Shown here in pieces: positions 8,772-16,435 of a stretch of 64,000 nucleotides of DNA (positions within the stretch are counted from its first letter, which is position 1; every line of letters begins with the position of its first letter). The translations under genes were made by a program, and so were the position numbers. The DNA is from Phormidium sp. OSCR (GTDB lineage Bacteria > Cyanobacteriota > Cyanobacteriia > Cyanobacteriales > Geitlerinemataceae). The stretch spans positions 1-64,000 of the forward strand of contig LJZT01000002.1 in assembly GCA_001314905.1 (NCBI GenBank). Reading direction: 5' to 3'. Below the pieces are notes generated by a model. That model saw nothing but the letters and a program-made list of their open reading frames with translations, ran no database searches and had not been told where the DNA came from.

Positions 8772-9703
8772 CCCCCCAGTCGGAGGGGTTTCAGACCTTT
8801 AAGCGATCGCTCGCCCGAATTTTCCACAGTAACGGAGTCGTCGTTGGGGCGGGGTTTGCGATCGCACCAGGATACCTCATCACCTGCGCTCATGTCGTTG
8901 CAGCCGCCCTCAGCCTAGCAGCCGACACCCAGGACGCTCCAGAGCAGCCTGTCGAGTTAGAGTTCCCCCTGGCGGCTGAAGGAGAGCGGGTGACGGGTCA
9001 AGTGGTGGAATGGTTGTCCCACGAAGTAGACATTAACTCACCCTCAATATCAAGACCTGCCGATATCGCGATTCTCAAACTCGATCGCACCCCAGAGCGC
9101 ATAACCCCAGTAACCGTGGGTGAGGGAGCCTGGGGCCATCCATTTCGCATTTTGGGATTCCCGAAAGGCTTGTCTCCAGGAGGCTGGGCATCGGGAGTCC
9201 TGCGAGACCAGATAAGCAATGGCTGGGTATTGCTTGAAGATATCAAAGCGCAGGGGTACAGCATCCAATTTGGGTTTAGTGGCGCCCCCGTGTGGGACGA
9301 AACCATTAACGCCGTGGTCGGCATGGCTGTTCAGGCTCAACTCCCCAAAAAGAATCAACCAGACCCCAAGGTGGCATTCATGCTACCAACAAGCCAACTG
9401 CGAACGGTTTGGTCTCGTATTCCAGAAATTGCCGGTTGGCATCAGCCGTCTGGCGAGATGCAGTCACAGGAGTCTACAATGACTGGGTCTGATGTAAGAG
9501 ATTCCTCGACTCCTCCATCTAATCGAAGACTGAGAGGTTTGCAGGCACGGCTTAAGGATGTCAGCGGGGAAATTGATATTGCAGAGGAACAACTTGCGGC
9601 AACGAATAACGATGTTGAGCGAAAGCGACAAGAAAGACAGCTCGACATTTTATACAAAAGGCACGACGAGATTGAACAGCAAATCAATAATTTGAAAGGA
9701 TGA
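8759..9703 (+). CDS. Trypsin-like serine protease with C-terminal coiled-coil module
   Basis: The first 225 residues are a chymotrypsin/trypsin-fold protease with an apparently intact triad: His in LITCAHVV, Asp in PADIAILKL and Ser in GFSGAPVWD. No signal peptide is visible, so it should act in the cytoplasm, as expected of a conflict-system effector. After a linker, residues about 250-314 form a charged coiled coil (RRLRGLQARLKDVSGEIDIA...). This is clearly homologous to the first 60 residues of the next protein. The gene overlaps its upstream neighbour by 13 bases and its downstream neighbour by 4. Targets are unknown. Confidence 0.85.
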   Translation: MEALTPQSEGFQTFKRSLARIFHSNGVVVGAGFAIAPGYLITCAHVVAAALSLAADTQDAPEQPVELEFPLAAEGERVTGQVVEWLSHEVDINSPSISRPADIAILKLDRTPERITPVTVGEGAWGHPFRILGFPKGLSPGGWASGVLRDQISNGWVLLEDIKAQGYSIQFGFSGAPVWDETINAVVGMAVQAQLPKKNQPDPKVAFMLPTSQLRTVWSRIPEIAGWHQPSGEMQSQESTMTGSDVRDSSTPPSNRRLRGLQARLKDVSGEIDIAEEQLAATNNDVERKRQERQLDILYKRHDEIEQQINNLKG

Positions 9704-10710
9704 GTCGGAAACTTAGGGGATTACAGCAACGCTTAAGCGATATAGATAAAGAGATTGCGATCGCAGAGGAACAACTTTCTACCATAAATGATAACGTCGA
9801 ATATGAGCGACAAGAAAAAGCTCTCAATGCCCTATATAATCGATATGACAAAATTGAGGAAGAAATCCAAAAAATAGAGTCTCAACCTTCAATAAATAAA
9901 AGTAATTCCACGAGTTTTAGTTTTGAAAAGATAGTTCAAACGAGACTTATTTCCATTGATTATTGTCACTCTAAAGAGTATTTTGGAAGAGTCTCGAATA
10001 AAGTCGAAACATCGGGAGGGGCAGCTGCATTATTTTTGAACGAAGCCTATCGCCTCCGGGGAGATATTCTCACTCAGCATATTGAAGATACTCTCACGAA
10101 TCAAGGTCAAGATATTATAGATTATCCTATTGAGTTTCTTCCCGGCGAACCTAAAAATCAAGAGGCTTTGCTAGCCAAAATTTTGGGTTATTTAGGCGAA
10201 GCAGAGCCAGTCAAACCCGAACAGGCGATCGCCAAAATCTGTCAATCTTTACAGATTGGGAGTATTCGGGTGTTTAAAATTCATAACTGGGACGAACTTC
10301 AAGACCCTTATGCTGTTTTAAAGTGGTTTTTAGACTGTTTCTGGCTACCTTTAATTGAATGCTGCCAAAGGCATTGTCAGAAAGAGCAACTGGTTAAAGT
10401 TCAGCTTTTTGCACTGATAATCTGTCAAGCAAACGATTCCGAAATTTTAAATCAACCTTATTACGCCAAACACGACCGCTACGATCCTTGTAACGTTCGC
10501 CGCGAAGAATCCATCGTACATTTACCTCTATCCTGCTGGACTGAAGCAGAAATCAAGGACTGGATGTGTCGTTTTCCGCCGCCTAAGTATAGAAAAAACC
10601 TGCGTGCTATTGATGATTTAGCCAGTAGCTTTTACCGAAGAACAAACGGTGTTCCAATTAACGTAGTGGACTTGATTTTGAAAGAATATCAAACAATGGA
10701 GGCTGGATAA
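9700..10710 (+). CDS. Coiled-coil protein with iSTAND-like domain
   Basis: Residues 1-62 repeat the coiled-coil module at the end of the upstream protease (RKLRGLQQRLSDIDKEIAIA against RRLRGLQARLKDVSGEIDIA). The remaining 270 residues are an alpha/beta domain with no Walker A motif, containing WDELQDPYAVLKWFLDCFW and a winged-helix-like end. This resembles the 'inactive STAND' (iSTAND) domains reported in MoxR/vWA and effector-associated-domain conflict systems; I am moderately sure of that label. The start overlaps the protease stop (ATGA) and the end overlaps the MoxR start by one base, so translation is coupled. The shared module suggests a physical partnership with the protease. Confidence 0.65.
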   Translation: MSRKLRGLQQRLSDIDKEIAIAEEQLSTINDNVEYERQEKALNALYNRYDKIEEEIQKIESQPSINKSNSTSFSFEKIVQTRLISIDYCHSKEYFGRVSNKVETSGGAAALFLNEAYRLRGDILTQHIEDTLTNQGQDIIDYPIEFLPGEPKNQEALLAKILGYLGEAEPVKPEQAIAKICQSLQIGSIRVFKIHNWDELQDPYAVLKWFLDCFWLPLIECCQRHCQKEQLVKVQLFALIICQANDSEILNQPYYAKHDRYDPCNVRREESIVHLPLSCWTEAEIKDWMCRFPPPKYRKNLRAIDDLASSFYRRTNGVPINVVDLILKEYQTMEAG

Positions 10711-11750
10711 TGTCCCCACAACAGTATGATTATCATTTTGAAGGGAATCCCGATCGCAGACCGAAAAACCCACATCCCGACTCACCGAGTCGATTAGAGC
10801 CTTACGTGGCGGCAGACGACCTAAAAACAGCAGTAAACCTCGCCATTTATCTGCGGCGACCACTCCTCCTTGAAGGCGAGGCGGGCTGTGGTAAAACGCG
10901 GCTGGCGGTTGCCGTGGCCTACGAACTCGGTTTGCCCTTTTATCGCTGGGATATTCGCTCGACAACAAGGGCTAAAGAAGGACTCTACGAGTACGATGCT
11001 ATTTTGCGGCTTCACGATGTGCAAATTTATGACAAAACCAAGAAACTGCCAGAAGGCGAAAAGCGCAACCCCCAAAATCCCGGCGACTACATTAGGTTCG
11101 GGGCAATTGGCAACGCCTTTAAAGCCGATCGCCCCGCCGTGGTTCTCATTGACGAAATCGATAAAGCCGAACTCGATTTCCCCAACGATCTCCTCGCCGT
11201 CTTAGATAATCCTTGGGAGTTTGAGATTCAGGAAACCGGTCAAGTTGGCCGTCAAGCCATTAAAGCCAACCATAGGCCGATTGTCATCGTCACCAGCAAT
11301 AAAGAAAAAGGCAACCTACCCGCCCCCTTTCTGCGACGTTGTATCTACTACTACGTTAAATTCCCTCAAGATCGCTTGCAGGAGATCGTCGCCGCTCACA
11401 AGAAGCGCCAACCCGCAGACGCGCAGGCCGACGGTGAAACCCCCTTGTCTCCCTCCACAGAACTGCCCACACAACTGTCCACAGAACTGCCCACACAGCT
11501 ATCCACACAACTTATCGATCGCGCCATTGACGTGTTTCTCCAGTTGCGCGAACAGGGATTAGTCAAACGACCGGGGACGAGTGAATTTATCGATTGGCTG
11601 CAAGCGTTGGCCTGTTTCGGGGGGCAGCCCTTCCCCGTCGAACAACTGACCCTAGAAACCTTGCCCTATCGGGAACTGTTGCTCAAACTGCGACAAGACT
11701 GGCAACAGGAGTTTGCAGGCGAGGAAATTGCAGGCGAGGAAACAGGATGA
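10710..11750 (+). CDS. MoxR-family AAA+ ATPase
   Basis: The 346-residue protein has a Walker A motif GEAGCGKTRL, Walker B VVLIDEIDKAE, sensor-1 IVTSNKE and an arginine finger in PFLRRCIYYY. This is the classical MoxR layout of an AAA+ remodelling ATPase that works with vWA-domain partners. Between AAA core and lid (about residues 230-265) there is a low-complexity insert encoded by a tandem repeat (alternating TELPTQLS units, about 11455-11515). The C-terminus ends in a small GEEIAGEETG duplication. The stop overlaps the vWA gene start (ATGA), consistent with the known functional pairing of MoxR and vWA proteins. Confidence 0.9.
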   Translation: MSPQQYDYHFEGNPDRRPKNPHPDSPSRLEPYVAADDLKTAVNLAIYLRRPLLLEGEAGCGKTRLAVAVAYELGLPFYRWDIRSTTRAKEGLYEYDAILRLHDVQIYDKTKKLPEGEKRNPQNPGDYIRFGAIGNAFKADRPAVVLIDEIDKAELDFPNDLLAVLDNPWEFEIQETGQVGRQAIKANHRPIVIVTSNKEKGNLPAPFLRRCIYYYVKFPQDRLQEIVAAHKKRQPADAQADGETPLSPSTELPTQLSTELPTQLSTQLIDRAIDVFLQLREQGLVKRPGTSEFIDWLQALACFGGQPFPVEQLTLETLPYRELLLKLRQDWQQEFAGEEIAGEETG

Positions 11751-12820
11751 CCCAGAGCGAACGTCACGAACTCATCGAAGCGTTGTTCCGGCGTGTTCGC
11801 CAGCGGTTCGGCCTGGGGATGGGGGAGTATTTTGTCGCCCTTCGCGCCCTCGACGGTGGTTGGGGAAACCAGGGCCAAGACGATCTCCAGAAGCTGCTGG
11901 AACTGTTGTGGTGTAAGTCGGCTATTGATTGCGCCTATCTGCAAACCGAGTGGGAGTCCGTCCGCAAAGGGCGATCGCAGCGTCCCCCCGTGCTTCCCGT
12001 TGAGGATGACCCGCCAGCGATGAGCGATACCCCCTCGCAACCCACCCCACCGGCCGAGGTATCACAACCCGTTAGCCAACCCCAGATGGACACCACTCCC
12101 GCCGAATTGGCTCCCTATCCCCTGAAAGCGCCCCCGCCTAGCGTCCTTGATCCCCCCGACGATCTGACATTCCTGGACTCAGGCTATCCCATTACTCGGC
12201 GATCGATGTCCTACTCCTGGCGTTACCTACGGCGGGATATGCCGACGGGTCCAGCGACGGTGTTGGATGTGGCGGCGACGGTGGACACCGCAACGCGACA
12301 GGGGTTTTTCCTCGCCCCCGTCTATCGGCGCGAACGGGAAAACCAGGCCGGATTGTTGCTGCTAGTCGATCGCAACGGGTCGATGATGCCCTTCCATCAC
12401 TTCACGCGGGACTTAGTCGAAACTGCTCGTTACGAAAGCGCCCTTGACCCCGATCGCGTTAGTGTCTTCTATTTCCATAATGTCCCGGCGGCCTCAGTCT
12501 ATGAAGACCCCTATCTCACCCGTCCCAAAGTTCTCCGCCACATTCTCAGTCGCTGCGACTCCAGTACCAGTCTCCTCATCGTCAGCGATGCTGGGGCGGC
12601 CCGGGGCTATCGTGAGAGATCCCGCGTTCGTGCCACGGCGCAAGTCTTGCAGCAAATCCGCCAGTACACCAACGCCCTGGCCTGGCTCAACCCCATGCCC
12701 TCCTCACGCTGGTCGGAAACCTCCGCCGCCATCCTACGCCATCTCGTCCCCATGTTTCCCATGACCACCGAGGGATTGGGCGAGGCCATTGATACCGTAC
12801 GCCGTCAGTTGGGAGGTTAA
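11747..12820 (+). CDS. vWA-domain protein of the MoxR partner type (SAV_2336-like)
   Basis: I start this gene at the ATG overlapping the MoxR stop, giving 357 residues; an earlier start would translate MoxR sequence out of frame. Residues 1-80 form an alpha-helical domain (RHELIEALFRRVRQRFGLGMG, LQKLLELLWCKS). A proline-rich linker (about 85-135) follows, then a vWA domain (about 190-357) with a MIDAS motif LLVDRNGSM, a later VSDAG and LNPMPSSRW. Such proteins partner MoxR ATPases to sense or remodel targets. The FGE-fold gene starts 5 bases after its stop. The likely role is to link the ATPase to the diversified recognition protein. Confidence 0.85.
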   Translation: MTQSERHELIEALFRRVRQRFGLGMGEYFVALRALDGGWGNQGQDDLQKLLELLWCKSAIDCAYLQTEWESVRKGRSQRPPVLPVEDDPPAMSDTPSQPTPPAEVSQPVSQPQMDTTPAELAPYPLKAPPPSVLDPPDDLTFLDSGYPITRRSMSYSWRYLRRDMPTGPATVLDVAATVDTATRQGFFLAPVYRRERENQAGLLLLVDRNGSMMPFHHFTRDLVETARYESALDPDRVSVFYFHNVPAASVYEDPYLTRPKVLRHILSRCDSSTSLLIVSDAGAARGYRERSRVRATAQVLQQIRQYTNALAWLNPMPSSRWSETSAAILRHLVPMFPMTTEGLGEAIDTVRRQLGG

Positions 12821-12825
12821 CTATC

Positions 12826-14511
12826 ATGTCTGCCACGGCTGCATCCACTGAATTAGAACGGGCCAGTCGCGCCATCGATCGCTTTGTTCGAGAGTTTCAG
12901 CCGTCCTATCGCTTCCTGGCCCAGCACGTGGCACTCCCCTTAGTGCTGACCCCAGAACTGGTCAACTTCATTCGCAATCGCTTTCTGCGTGCTGATGGCG
13001 TGCCTTGGGTGGCGGAGGTGGATTTGTTGCTGTCAGACCTTTGCCGTCCCGCAGGCTTCGAGCTGTATGTGATGTCTAGTGCCGTGCGATCGCGCTTACT
13101 GGAGCAACTCAAGGAGCAGTTTGGGCGGGACCGGCTTGAGGCCGTTGCTCGCTGTCTGATGACCTATAACCACTATCTCAGCCGCACCAACGGCTTGTCC
13201 GCACCCTTACTTCAGGCGCAACAGTGGGCGGCAATGGTCTATCTCCAACCCCATCGAGATGCGGCAGTGCGTGAAATTGCCGCAGAGTTTGCCCAGCATA
13301 GTGGCGCCGTGTCAGAGGTTGGCCAGTGGCCCGCTATTCAACCCGCTGAACTGGCAAGATTAGCCCAAATCGTGCAGGAACTGGAGCCAGAACTGCAACA
13401 ATACCAGGATTTAGTTGAGTATGCCCGCCTGATAACCCAGGTGAGAGCGCAACCCCAGGAAATTCGCCCGGAGGATGTCGAGAAGACTTATCACGTCCTT
13501 GAGACAGAGCTGCACTTGCCCGCCGAACTTGTGCCGGGTGGAGTTGAGATAGAAGCGTCTTTGCTTGAGGGGTTACAGCCGTTTGAGTTCGAGACGGGGA
13601 CGGTGGAGTTTGTTGAGCCATTGGAGGCGCAACCGGAACAGGACGGGGTGACGCTTGAGTCGTTCGAGTTCGAGACGGCACAGATTCGACGGGGGGAGAC
13701 GGGAGATAACTGGGTGATTGAGCGCAGTCGCGGCTCAGCGCAACAGTTTGTTGAAGTGTTGGGCAACAACTCGGTTCTGGAAATGGTCTTCGTGCCGGGG
13801 GGTAAGTTCATGATGGGATCGCCCGACGACGAACCGGAGAGTCGTCGTTCTGAAAAACCCGAGCATGAGGTGGAGGTTTCGCCGTTTTATCTAGGGAAAT
13901 ATCCGGTGACCCAGGCTCAGTGGCGAGTAGTGGCGGCATTGCCCCAGGTGGAACGAGCCTTAAAGCCAGATTCTTCGAGGTTCAAGGGTGCAAACCATCC
14001 AGTAGAGCAGGTATCGTGGGACGATGCGGTGGAGTTTTGTCGGCGACTCTCGCAACAGAGTGGGCGAGACTATCGACTGCCGAGCGAAGCGGAATGGGAA
14101 TATGCCTGTCGTGCGGGGATGACGACCCCGTTTTACTTCGGCGACACCCTGAACAGCGATTTGGCAAATTATGATGGCAGTAGGACTTATGGGGATGGTC
14201 CCCAAGGAGAGTATCGAGGGCAGACCACCGATGTAGGAAACTTTCCCGCCAATGGCTTTGGACTTTATGATATGCACGGTAACGTTTGGGAGTGGTGTGC
14301 GGATGATTGGCATAGCGATTACAAGGGAGCGCCAGACGACGGCAGTGCCTGGGTTGATGAAAACCGTACAGAAATTCGTAAAGTGCTGCGTGGCGGCTCC
14401 TGGTTCTTCTATCCGAGGTACTGTCGCTCTGCCATCCGCTACAACGTTACGCCCGACAATGCCAACTTCAACTTCGGCTTTCGGGTTGCGTGCGCGGCGT
14501 CCCTCGCGTAG
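12826..14511 (+). CDS. FGE-sulfatase-fold DGR target protein 1 (carries VR1)
   Basis: The 561-residue protein has an alpha-helical N-terminal half (about 1-240) of the kind associated with MoxR/vWA cassettes. A linker with two FEFET repeats follows, then a formylglycine-generating-enzyme-like domain (about 315-560) with MVFVPGGKFMMGSPDDE, VTQAQWRVVA, NHPVEQVSWDDAVEFCRRLS, YRLPSEAEWEYACRAG and GLYDMHGNVWEWCADDW. This fold is C-type-lectin-like. Its end, from RGGSW to GFRVACAAS, is the variable repeat VR1. Real formylglycine-generating activity is doubtful; in DGR targets the fold displays a variable ligand-binding surface. The gene is 5 bases after the vWA gene. It ends AASLA, unlike its paralogue. 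Confidence 0.9.
   Translation: MSATAASTELERASRAIDRFVREFQPSYRFLAQHVALPLVLTPELVNFIRNRFLRADGVPWVAEVDLLLSDLCRPAGFELYVMSSAVRSRLLEQLKEQFGRDRLEAVARCLMTYNHYLSRTNGLSAPLLQAQQWAAMVYLQPHRDAAVREIAAEFAQHSGAVSEVGQWPAIQPAELARLAQIVQELEPELQQYQDLVEYARLITQVRAQPQEIRPEDVEKTYHVLETELHLPAELVPGGVEIEASLLEGLQPFEFETGTVEFVEPLEAQPEQDGVTLESFEFETAQIRRGETGDNWVIERSRGSAQQFVEVLGNNSVLEMVFVPGGKFMMGSPDDEPESRRSEKPEHEVEVSPFYLGKYPVTQAQWRVVAALPQVERALKPDSSRFKGANHPVEQVSWDDAVEFCRRLSQQSGRDYRLPSEAEWEYACRAGMTTPFYFGDTLNSDLANYDGSRTYGDGPQGEYRGQTTDVGNFPANGFGLYDMHGNVWEWCADDWHSDYKGAPDDGSAWVDENRTEIRKVLRGGSWFFYPRYCRSAIRYNVTPDNANFNFGFRVACAASLA
14385..14502 (+). repeat. DGR variable repeat VR1
   Basis: This 118-base segment aligns without gaps to the template repeat at 16133-16250. 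It differs at 13 positions, all of them adenines in the template, and all in eight of the twelve AAY codons (for example AAC to TTC, AAT to GTT). The first 19 and last 27 bases, which contain no adenine in the template, are identical. It encodes the end of the FGE domain: residues W-F-F-Y, R-Y, R-Y-N-V and N-A-N-F-N-F at the variable sites. Confidence 0.97.
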
Positions 14512-14538
14512 CGTCTCCTCTGGAGATGGACTCTTTCC

Positions 14539-14604
14539 TAGCCCTTTGTTCTTTTCCCCTTTTGCCCTTTGGGGTCTCGCCGCTAGGCGAGTCAAATTTT
14601 TTTT
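14539..14604 (+). terminator. Conserved 3' flank of VR1 with hairpin and T-tract
   Basis: CTCGCC-GCTA-GGCGAG (14576-14591) is a perfect 6-bp hairpin with a 4-base loop, followed after CAAA-type spacing by eight Ts, a good intrinsic terminator. The whole block from TAGCCCTTTG to the T-tract recurs almost unchanged after VR2 (17297-17362). It would separate target gene 1 from avd-RT or attenuate read-through. A role as the structured element downstream of DGR variable repeats is also possible. Confidence 0.7.
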
Positions 14605-14641
14605 GAGATAATCAAGGGGTTTCGTGGGAAAATTAAAAACA

Positions 14642-14989
14642 ATGTCCGAACTCTCGATTATCCAAAAAACCTACGACCTTGTGAAGTGGTATATTCCAAT
14701 TCTAAATCGGTTGCCTCGCAGTCATAAGTTCACCTTAGGAGAGCGAATGATTACAGGTTTGTACGAGTTCCTGGAAGGTTTAATTGTTGTCCAATATTCC
14801 AGCAAAAAATTCGCGCAGCTCAAGACGCTCAATGGTAAATTAGATGTCTTGCGCTATCAAACTCGATTACTGGTGGATTTTGGGTTGATAGACGAAAAAC
14901 GCTACGCCTATGTCACGCAACTGCTGGTTGAAATTGGTAATGAGTTAGGTGGTTGGATTAAACAGCAAAATCAGCGAGAACAACGATGA
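14642..14989 (+). CDS. avd: DGR accessory variability determinant
   Basis: Avd is the small four-helix-bundle protein that forms a pentamer and binds the DGR reverse transcriptase and template RNA. This 115-residue protein is helical throughout and basic. It has the family hallmarks [16 protein letters not shown] near the start and [19 protein letters not shown] at the end. The ATG at 14642 is chosen; an in-frame GTG at 14624 with a GGGG upstream would add six residues and is a real alternative. The stop overlaps the RT start by 4 bases (ATGA), giving translational coupling. Confidence 0.92.
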   Translation: MSELSIIQKTYDLVKWYIPILNRLPRSHKFTLGERMITGLYEFLEGLIVVQYSSKKFAQLKTLNGKLDVLRYQTRLLVDFGLIDEKRYAYVTQLLVEIGNELGGWIKQQNQREQR

Positions 14990-16104
14990 AACGTTATGGC
15001 AATCTCTATCCAAGCATTACCGATTTTTCTAACTTGCTGGCGGCGGCTCGGCAAGCTCAGAAAAGTAAGCGATTTCGTGACTCAGTTTTGAGTTTTAACT
15101 ATCATTTAGAATCGAACCTTTTACAGTTACAGCAAGAGCTACAAGCTAAAACTTATCAGCCAGGAGAGTATCGCACCTTTGAGATTTTCGAGCCGAAACG
15201 TCGTTTAATTTCAGCAGCACCTTACCGCGATCGCGTTGTTCACCACGCTTTATGCAACGTCATTGTGCCAATCTTTCAACGCACCTTTATCAGTACATCT
15301 TACGCCAATCGAGTGGGCTTTGGCAGCCACCGCGCTCTACAAAAATTCGTAGGTTATGCGCGGTCTAATCGTTATGTTTTGCAATGCGATATTCGTCGAT
15401 ATTTTCCAAGTATTGACCTAGAAATCTTAAAATCTCAAATTCGTCAAAAAGTAAAATGTCGCGATACACTGTGGCTGATTGATACTATTATTGATAATAG
15501 CAACAACAATCATGGCAATCATAGTACGAGCTTTCAGGAGGCGAACCTTGACTATTTTCCAGGGGACGATCTCTTAACGCCACTCCAACGTCCTAAGGGT
15601 CTGCCCATTGGCAATCTCACCAGTCAGTTTTTTGCCAATGTTTATCTCAACGGATTCGACCATTTTGTCAAAGAAGAACTCAACCTGAAAGCCTATCTAC
15701 GCTACGTCGATGATTTCGCGCTGTTTGCAGATGACCCTGTGTTTTTAGCCGAATGCCGAGAAGCCATTGAAACATATCTCATCCAACTTCGCCTAACCAT
15801 TCATCCCATCAAAAGTCAACTGTCTCAAACCCATCATGGAGCCAGTTTTTTGGGATTTCGCGTCTTACCTGATCGCATTCGTGTCCGCAACCACAACCTG
15901 CAACGGGGACGGAAACGCTTGCAGAAACTCCAAGCGGCATATCTCAGCGGACAACTTTCTGAAGATGACCTGTGCCAGTCCCTACAAAGCTGGGTTGCTC
16001 ACCTCGAACACGGCGATACCTGGCGACTACGACAAGCCATCTTCAAGGATTGGGCAAGACCCTTGCCAGAATCCCTGGTCGCCAAGCTAACGACACCGGA
16101 CTAA
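14986..16104 (+). CDS. DGR reverse transcriptase
   Basis: The 372-residue protein carries reverse-transcriptase motifs in order: [18 protein letters not shown], the catalytic [39 protein letters not shown] with the YxDD box, and SFLGFRVLP. The SQ in GNLTSQ, in place of the QGxxxSP of group II intron and retroviral enzymes, is typical of DGR reverse transcriptases. The length (about 370) also fits, with no maturase, endonuclease or protease domain. It copies the template RNA with errors at adenines, together with Avd. The template repeat starts 29 bases after its stop. Confidence 0.96.
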   Translation: MKRYGNLYPSITDFSNLLAAARQAQKSKRFRDSVLSFNYHLESNLLQLQQELQAKTYQPGEYRTFEIFEPKRRLISAAPYRDRVVHHALCNVIVPIFQRTFISTSYANRVGFGSHRALQKFVGYARSNRYVLQCDIRRYFPSIDLEILKSQIRQKVKCRDTLWLIDTIIDNSNNNHGNHSTSFQEANLDYFPGDDLLTPLQRPKGLPIGNLTSQFFANVYLNGFDHFVKEELNLKAYLRYVDDFALFADDPVFLAECREAIETYLIQLRLTIHPIKSQLSQTHHGASFLGFRVLPDRIRVRNHNLQRGRKRLQKLQAAYLSGQLSEDDLCQSLQSWVAHLEHGDTWRLRQAIFKDWARPLPESLVAKLTTPD

Positions 16105-16132
16105 ACTAAGGATGGGGCGGGCAAAGAAAACG

Positions 16133-16250
16133 GCTGCGTGGCGGCTCCTGGAACAACAATCCGAGGAACTGTCGCTCTGCCATCCGCAACAACAATACGC
16201 CCGACAATGCCAACAACAACAACGGCTTTCGGGTTGCGTGCGCGGCGTCC
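16133..16250 (+). repeat. DGR template repeat (TR)
   Basis: This is the 118-base invariant donor. It contains 12 AAC/AAT codons when read in the frame of the variable repeats (three, one, three, one and four in clusters), 24 of its 28 adenines. The outer 19 and 27 bases contain no adenine. Both variable repeats match it everywhere except at adenines. NNY randomisation of AAY gives 15 amino acids and no stop codon. Homology to VR2 continues another 10 bases (to 16260) with one T/G difference, a possible marker between the template and target ends (IMH* and IMH). It lies between the RT and the second target gene. Confidence 0.97.
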
Positions 16251-16360
16251 AGTACTCTTCACCGTCAGAACTGGCAGATGGGAATCTGTTGGGTGTACCC
16301 CGAAGAGTCCAGACCCGTTCCGGCGATGTCCAGCGAGACATCCGAAAATCAACCTCGGCT

Positions 16361-16404
16361 GGTTCGCCTGGTAGGGGTTTCCCGACTCGTGAGCCAGCCG
16401 AACC
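16361..16404 (+). other. Inverted repeat between TR and target gene 2
   Basis: GGTTCGCCTGG pairs with CCAGCCGAACC (11 positions, one mismatch) around a 22-base loop. It ends 31 bases before the chosen start of target gene 2. It could be a 3' end for the template RNA or a leader structure for the gene; there is no U-tract. Confidence 0.4.
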
Positions 16405-16435
16405 CCAACCAATCCTGCCGATTGTTGTAGAACCA

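Noticed and set aside
11594-11746. Earlier start for the vWA gene
   Set aside because: It would translate 51 codons of MoxR sequence in another frame; the ATG overlapping the MoxR stop starts a helical domain and fits operon coupling.
12826-14511. True formylglycine-generating enzyme
   Set aside because: No sulfatase partner nearby and the C-terminus is a DGR variable repeat; the fold is used for display, as in other DGR targets.
13960-14595. 211-codon frame antisense to the FGE gene 1 end, matched by a similar 211-codon frame at 16718-17353 antisense to FGE gene 2
   Set aside because: The two look alike only because the sense genes are paralogues. They would run through VR and terminator DNA, and no known protein family is seen.
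14986-16104. Group II intron or retron reverse transcriptase
   Set aside because: No maturase or intron domains, no retron RNA; Avd, the SQ motif and TR/VR pairs identify a DGR enzyme.
16112-16435. N-terminal extension of target protein 2
   Set aside because: It translates the template repeat out of frame and has no recognisable domain; the conserved FGE domain starts after 16500.
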